A stretch of 44,717 nucleotides of DNA from Pseudomonas aegrilactucae (lineage in GTDB: Bacteria > Pseudomonadota > Gammaproteobacteria > Pseudomonadales > Pseudomonadaceae): the NCBI RefSeq assembly GCF_019168305.1, contig NZ_JAHTBI010000122.1, positions 1 to 44,717 on the forward strand. The letters run 5' to 3'. Positions 40,309-44,717 of the stretch are shown here, one piece after another. A program made the translations under genes and the position numbers. Position 1 is the first letter of the stretch. Each line of letters starts with the position of its first letter. Under the pieces are notes generated by a model. It had not been told where the DNA came from. It saw only the letters and a list, made by a program, of their open reading frames with translations, and did no database searches.

Positions 40309-43104
40309 TCAGTGCGCCTGGTCCCAGTTCGCGCCCACCCCAACGTCCACCACCAGCGGTACATCCAGTTGCGCCGCGCCGCTCATGTGGCCTCGGATCT
40401 GCTGCGTCACCTGCTCGACCAGGTCCTCACGCACTTCCAGTACCAGTTCATCGTGTACCTGCAGGATCACCCGGGCATCCAGGCCACTGCTGGCCAGCCA
40501 GTTGTCCACCGCCACCATGGCACGCTTGATGATGTCGGCCGCCGTGCCCTGCATCGGCGCGTTGATGGCCGTGCGTTCAGCGGCGGCGCGCTCCTGCGGG
40601 CGGTTGGAGTGAATGGTCGGCAGGTACAGGCGACGCCCGAACAGGGTTTCCACGTAGCCCTGGTCGGCGGCCTGCTTGCGGGTGTTTTCCATGTACTCGC
40701 GCACGCCCGGGTAACGGGTGAAGTACACGTCGATGTAGGCCTTGGCGGTCTTGCTGTCGACACCGATGTCCTTGCCCAGCTTCTTGGCGCCCATGCCATA
40801 GATCAGCCCGAAGTTGATCGCCTTGGCACTGCGGCGCTGGTCGGAAGTGACCGCGTCGAGTTCGACCTTGAACACTTCGGCTGCCGTGGCAGTGTGCACG
40901 TCCAGGCCGTTGCGAAAGGCACTGAGCAGGCCTTCGTCCTTGGCCAGGTGGGCCATGATGCGCAGCTCGATCTGCGAGTAGTCCGCCGCCAGCAGCGTGT
41001 AGCCGGGGGCAGCAATGAAGGCCTGGCGAATGCGCCGGCCTTCGGCGGTGCGCACCGGAATGTTCTGCAGGTTGGGGTCGCTGGAAGAGAGCCGCCCGGT
41101 CGCCGCCACGGCCTGCTGGTAGGAGGTGTGGACGCGGCCGGTGCGCGGGTTGATCTGCTCGGGCAGGCGGTCGGTGTAGGTGCTCTTGAGCTTGCTCATG
41201 GAACGGTACTGCATCAGCACCTTGGGCAGCGGGAAACCTTCCTCGGCCAGCGCCTCGAGCGCTTCTTCGGCAGTGGAGGGCTGGCCCTTGGGGGTCTTTT
41301 TCAGCACCGGCAGGCCAAACTTGTCGTACAGGATCGCCCCTAGTTGCCTGGGCGAGCCGAGGTTGAACGGCTCGCCGGCCAGCTCGATGGCCTCGCGCTC
41401 CAGCGCCTCCATCTTGTCGCCCAGCTCAACGCTCTGGATCTTCAGCAGGTCGGCATCCACCAGCGCGCCCTCGCGCTCGATGCGCGCCAGCACCGGCACC
41501 AGCGGTATCTCGATATCGCTGAGCACATGCGCCAGGCTCGGCAACGCGGCAAGCTCGGCGTGCAGCTTCTGGTGCAGGCGCAGGGTGATATCCGCGTCTT
41601 CGGCGGCATACGGGCCGGCCTTGTCCAGGTGGATCTGGTCGAAGGTGAGCTGCTTGGCACCCTTGCCGGCGATGTCCTGGAAGGTGATGGTGGTGTGGTC
41701 CAGGTACTTCTTGGCCAGGCTGTCCATGTCATGGCGGGTAGCCGTGGAGTTCAGCACATACGACTCGAGCATGGTGTCGAACGCCACGCCGCGCACGGTG
41801 ATGCCGGCGCAGTTGGCCAGGATATTGATGTCGTACTTGGCGTGCTGGCCGACCTTGAGCTTTTTCGGGTCTTCGAGCAGCGGCTTGAGCGCAGTGAGCA
41901 CCCGCTCGCGGTCCAGTTGCTGCGGCACACCTTCGTAGGTGTGTGCCAGCGGGATGTAGGCAGCCTCGAAAGCCTGCACCGCGAACGACAGGCCGACCAG
42001 CTGCGCCTGCTGCGCATCGACCCCGGTGGTCTCGGTATCGAAGGCGAACAGCTCGGCATCCTTGAGCTTTTGCAGCCATACGTCCAGGCGGGCCTGGTCG
42101 AGGATGGTCTCGTACACAGGCTCTACCGGGGCCGCCGGCGCGACGGGCGCCGCTGCGGCAACCGGCACCGTATCGGGCGCAGCAACCGCCGCCGGCGCGA
42201 CGGCCGGTGCCAGCGCCTGACGCTGGGCGTCACGCTTTACCTCATCGATCCAGCCCTTGAACTCAAGGTCGGTGTACAGCGCCAGCAGCGTGTCGCAGTC
42301 CGGTTCACCCAGGTGCAGGTCGTCCAGCCCGACCTCCAGTGGCACATCGACCTTGATCGTGGCGAGCTTATAGGAGAGGAACGCCAGGTCCTTGTGTTCC
42401 AGCAGCTTGGCCGGCAGGGTCTTGGCCCCGCGAATCGGCAGGGTCGGTACGATGTCGAGGTTCTCGTAGAGCTCCTTGATGCCACCGTTGACGCCCACCA
42501 GCAGGCCGACGGCGGTCTTTTCACCCACGCCCTTGACCCCGGGAATGTTGTCGGACGAATCGCCCATCAGCGCCAGCAGGTCGATGATCTGCTCGGGAGC
42601 GACACCGAACTTCTCTTTCACGCCGTCCACGTCCATGGACGAACCCGACATGGTGTTGACCAGCGTAATGTGCGCATCGACCAGTTGCGCCATGTCCTTG
42701 TCGCCGGTGGAGATCACCACCGGGCGCGAGGCGGCGGCGCTGCTGCGCGCCAGGGTGCCGATCACGTCGTCGGCCTCGACCCCCTCCACGCACAGCAGCG
42801 CGAAGCCCATGGCCTTGACGCTGGCATGCAGCGGCTCGATCTGCACGCGCATGTCATCGGGCATGCTCGGGCGGTTGGCCTTGTAGTCGGCGTACAGGTC
42901 GTCACGGAACGTGCCGCCCTTGGCGTCGAACACCACCGCGAACGGGCTGTGCGGGTATTGCTTGCGCAGGCTCCTGAGCATGTTCAGCACACCCTTCACC
43001 GCACCGGTGGGCATGCCCTTGGAGTTGGTCAGCGGCGGCAGCGCGTGAAACGCGCGGTACAGGTACGACGAACCGTCCACCAGGACGAGGGGAGCTTGGC
43101 TCAT
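40309..43104 (-). CDS. polA: DNA polymerase I
   Basis: A 931-aa protein with all three activities: 5'-3' exonuclease (about 1-295; LVLVDGSSYLYRAF, GVEADDVIG), 3'-5' proofreading exonuclease (about 325-520; D356 and E358 in FDTETTG intact) and polymerase (about 525-931; motif A DYSQIELR with D708, O-helix RRSAKAINFGLIYG, motif C QVHDELV). A Pro/Ala-rich linker (about 300-325) joins the first two. ATG 43104 is preferred; the seven-residue extension would start with TTG. Divergent from the DUF2782 gene. Confidence 0.97.
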   Translation of the reverse strand: MSQAPLVLVDGSSYLYRAFHALPPLTNSKGMPTGAVKGVLNMLRSLRKQYPHSPFAVVFDAKGGTFRDDLYADYKANRPSMPDDMRVQIEPLHASVKAMGFALLCVEGVEADDVIGTLARSSAAASRPVVISTGDKDMAQLVDAHITLVNTMSGSSMDVDGVKEKFGVAPEQIIDLLALMGDSSDNIPGVKGVGEKTAVGLLVGVNGGIKELYENLDIVPTLPIRGAKTLPAKLLEHKDLAFLSYKLATIKVDVPLEVGLDDLHLGEPDCDTLLALYTDLEFKGWIDEVKRDAQRQALAPAVAPAAVAAPDTVPVAAAAPVAPAAPVEPVYETILDQARLDVWLQKLKDAELFAFDTETTGVDAQQAQLVGLSFAVQAFEAAYIPLAHTYEGVPQQLDRERVLTALKPLLEDPKKLKVGQHAKYDINILANCAGITVRGVAFDTMLESYVLNSTATRHDMDSLAKKYLDHTTITFQDIAGKGAKQLTFDQIHLDKAGPYAAEDADITLRLHQKLHAELAALPSLAHVLSDIEIPLVPVLARIEREGALVDADLLKIQSVELGDKMEALEREAIELAGEPFNLGSPRQLGAILYDKFGLPVLKKTPKGQPSTAEEALEALAEEGFPLPKVLMQYRSMSKLKSTYTDRLPEQINPRTGRVHTSYQQAVAATGRLSSSDPNLQNIPVRTAEGRRIRQAFIAAPGYTLLAADYSQIELRIMAHLAKDEGLLSAFRNGLDVHTATAAEVFKVELDAVTSDQRRSAKAINFGLIYGMGAKKLGKDIGVDSKTAKAYIDVYFTRYPGVREYMENTRKQAADQGYVETLFGRRLYLPTIHSNRPQERAAAERTAINAPMQGTAADIIKRAMVAVDNWLASSGLDARVILQVHDELVLEVREDLVEQVTQQIRGHMSGAAQLDVPLVVDVGVGANWDQAH

Positions 43105-43178
43105 GAGCAGAATCAACCTTTTCAACGGGCCCGGCGCTAGAATGTCCGGAACATTGACGACAAAGGGACAAGGTTATC

Positions 43179-43466
43179 ATGGGTAGACTAAATCGCCTGT
43201 TGCTGCTCGGTGTGCTGGCTGTCGCTCCACTGGCGGCCAGCGCGGCGGATGAAGCGCCGTCGGCCGACCCGGATGTCACCATTCGCACGGAAGGCGACAA
43301 GACCATCCAGGAATACCGCCAGAACGGCTTCCTGTATGCCATCAAGGTCACGCCCAAAGGGGGCAAGCCTTATTTTCTGGTGCGTGCCGACGGCTCGGAA
43401 GGTAACTTCGTCCGTTCCGACCAACCCGATATGCTGATTCCGTCCTGGAAAATCTTCGAGTGGTAA
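43179..43466 (+). CDS. DUF2782 periplasmic protein
   Basis: A 95-aa exported protein with a signal peptide ending ASA (about residue 22) and a compact DUF2782 domain: DVTIRTEGDKTIQEYRQNGFLYAIKVTPKGGKPYFLVRADG and the closing IPSWKIFEW. The function is unknown; it is found at this place, between polA and thrB, across pseudomonads. ATG 43179 lies 17 nt after an AAGG-type site. thrB begins 64 nt downstream on the same strand. Confidence 0.88.
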   Translation: MGRLNRLLLLGVLAVAPLAASAADEAPSADPDVTIRTEGDKTIQEYRQNGFLYAIKVTPKGGKPYFLVRADGSEGNFVRSDQPDMLIPSWKIFEW

Positions 43467-43530
43467 TGCAGCACCCTACCATCCACCTGGCACGTCCTGC
43501 GGGAAGTGCCCGAATGAGCAGTTTTTGACC

Positions 43531-44481
43531 ATGTCTGTCTTCACCCCACTGACCCGGCCCGAGCTGGAAACCTTTCTGGCACCCTATGGACTGGGCCGCC
43601 TGCGGGACTTCCAGGGGATCGCCGCCGGCACCGAGAACAGCAACTTCTTCGTCAGCCTCGAACAGGGTGAGTTCGTGCTGACACTGGTCGAACGCGGCCC
43701 GATCCAGGACCTGCCGTTCTTCATCGAACTGCTCGATGTACTGCACGATGCCGACCTGCCGGTGCCGTACGCGCTGCGCACCACCGACGGCGTGGCGCTG
43801 CGCGAGCTGGCGGGCAAGCCGGCGCTGCTGCAGCCGCGCCTGCCGGGCAAGCACATCAAGGTGGCCAACAACCAGCATTGCGTGCAGGTGGGCGAGCTGC
43901 TCGGCCATTTGCACACCGCTACCCAGCACCAGGTGCTGGAGCGCAAGACCGACCGCGGGCTGGACTGGATGCTGCAGACCGGCGCCGAGCTGATGCCGCG
44001 TCTGACCCCGGTGCAACAGGCGCTGCTCAAGGGTTGCCTGGACGAGATCACCCTGCACCAGGGGCAGATCATGGCGCTGCCCAGGGCCAACCTGCATGCC
44101 GACCTGTTCCGCGACAATGCCTTGTTCGAAGGCACCCACCTGACCGGCCTGATCGACTTCTACAACGCCTGTTCGGGGCCGATGCTGTATGACCTGGCGA
44201 TCACCCTGAACGACTGGTGCTGCGAGGATGACGGGCAGATCGATGCGCCACGGGCGCGGGCATTGCTGGGAGCGTACGCGGCGCTGCGACCGTTCACGGC
44301 GGCCGAGGCGAACCTGTGGCCGGTGATGCTGCGTATAGCCTGTGTGCGGTTCTGGCTGTCGCGGCTGATTGCCGCCGAGTCGTTTGCCGGGATGGACGTG
44401 CTGATTCACGACCCGGCCGACTTCGAGGTGAGGCTGGCGGCGCGCCAGCGAGTGGAGATCGCCCTGCCGTTTGCGCTCTGA
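43531..44481 (+). CDS. thrB: Homoserine kinase (ThrB type II, APH-like fold)
   Basis: A 316-aa kinase of the aminoglycoside-phosphotransferase fold that phosphorylates homoserine in threonine synthesis; unrelated to the GHMP-type ThrB of E. coli. Motifs: GIAAGTENSNFFV (glycine loop), LLQPRLPGKH, GELLGHLH, the catalytic loop RANLHADLFRDNALF and the metal-binding LTGLIDFYNA. ATG 43531 is preferred to the in-frame TTG at 43525. Followed by a REP pair. Confidence 0.95.
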   Translation: MSVFTPLTRPELETFLAPYGLGRLRDFQGIAAGTENSNFFVSLEQGEFVLTLVERGPIQDLPFFIELLDVLHDADLPVPYALRTTDGVALRELAGKPALLQPRLPGKHIKVANNQHCVQVGELLGHLHTATQHQVLERKTDRGLDWMLQTGAELMPRLTPVQQALLKGCLDEITLHQGQIMALPRANLHADLFRDNALFEGTHLTGLIDFYNACSGPMLYDLAITLNDWCCEDDGQIDAPRARALLGAYAALRPFTAAEANLWPVMLRIACVRFWLSRLIAAESFAGMDVLIHDPADFEVRLAARQRVEIALPFAL

Positions 44482-44493
44482 CCGCTGAAAAGC

Positions 44494-44566
44494 TTCGCTG
44501 GCAAGCCAGCTCCCACAGGGTTTTGCGGTGTTCACAAAACCCTGTGGGAGCTGGCTTGCCAGCGAA
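44494..44566. repeat. Inverted pair of REP elements
   Basis: Two 31-bp inverted arms (44494-44524, 44536-44566) around an 11-nt loop, 12 nt after the thrB stop. Nearly the same sequence, including the loop, as the pair at 24565-24635. Confidence 0.92.
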
Positions 44567-44570
44567 GGGG

Positions 44571-44717
44571 CCCCCACTGCTGGCGCAGCACTTTCACTTC
44601 AGCTGAGCCTGCTGGTGCTGCTGTCGAGCTACGGGCCGAGGACGCATCAGGGGATGTTCGTGTTTGGTGTGGTGGTGCACCTGGTGGGGTTGCTGATGCT
44701 CAACACCAAGCGGCACC
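44571..44717 (+). other. Open frame running off the window edge, hydrophobic
   Basis: A plus-strand frame with no stop to the window end encodes LSLLVLLSSYGPRTHQGMFVFGVVVHLVGLLMLNTKRH, which looks like a membrane protein start or fragment. A GTG at about 44619 and ATG at about 44654 are in frame, but no ribosome site is convincing and the REP pair lies directly upstream. It may be the beginning of the next gene. Confidence 0.25.

Noticed and set aside
1..44717. CRISPR arrays, prophage, integrative elements, tRNA/rRNA genes
   Set aside because: No regularly spaced repeats, integrase, transposase or tRNA cloverleaf was seen; the only repeats are REP elements.

Overview
This 44.7 kb window is chromosomal DNA of a fluorescent pseudomonad, most likely of the Pseudomonas putida group. 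The evidence is high GC with strong GC3 bias, the gene order algB-kinB / ampDh2-like / dgcH-like / endonuclease / dsbA / cytochrome c4 / engB / polA / DUF2782 / thrB (the order remembered for the P. aeruginosa PA5481-PA5495 region), the glutarate genes gcdG-gcdH-gcdR, and several REP elements with a GCTGGCAAGCCAGC core. It looks like core genome: I see no insertion sequence, prophage, integrase, CRISPR array, tRNA or rRNA. Identifications come from reading motifs; no database search was run.

Layout. 0-3.6 kb: glutarate/lysine catabolism (gcdH-gcdG operon, divergent LysR regulator gcdR). 3.9-6.9 kb: three-gene proton-translocating transhydrogenase (pntAA, pntAB, pntB). 7.0-8.5 kb: succinyl-CoA:acetate/propionate-type CoA transferase. 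8.6-12.4 kb: a DUF1127 micro-gene, three paralogous secreted DUF2388 micro-proteins, and a large periplasmic protein with an HExxH motif and a DUF4105 (Lnb-type) domain; repeated ACAGT-type motifs lie upstream. 12.4-18.6 kb: GFA-like zinc protein, citrate-type transporter, TerC protein, Na/Pi cotransporter-like protein, membrane-anchored M16 peptidase. 18.7-23.3 kb: DUF5924/DUF2914 membrane protein and a four-gene MCE lipid transport operon. 23.3-26.0 kb: SpmA/SpmB-type fusion and the GltP symporter, the latter behind a candidate sigma-54 promoter with AauR-like boxes. 26.8-32.1 kb: envelope-stress genes (Ivy-like, DUF1328, a 94-aa membrane protein, BON protein) divergent from algB-kinB. 32.1-36.7 kb: EAL phosphodiesterase, AmpD-type amidase, GGDEF cyclase. 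36.7-39.0 kb: EEP hydrolase, DsbA, cytochrome c4. 39.4-44.7 kb: engB, a probable ErsA sRNA, polA, DUF2782, thrB.

How the parts work together. Central acyl-CoA and redox metabolism dominates the left side and envelope biology the right. The most interesting points are: (i) two sigma-54-type promoters driving the BON and 94-aa genes beside algB, whose product keeps the GAFTGA loop; (ii) the coupled DUF2388 x3 / HExxH-DUF4105 locus with a long internal RNA hairpin; (iii) an ErsA-type sRNA with a sigma-22-type promoter between polA and engB; (iv) a REP pair captured in frame inside the diguanylate cyclase gene; and (v) a repeated operator-like motif in two intergenic regions around the DUF1127 gene.
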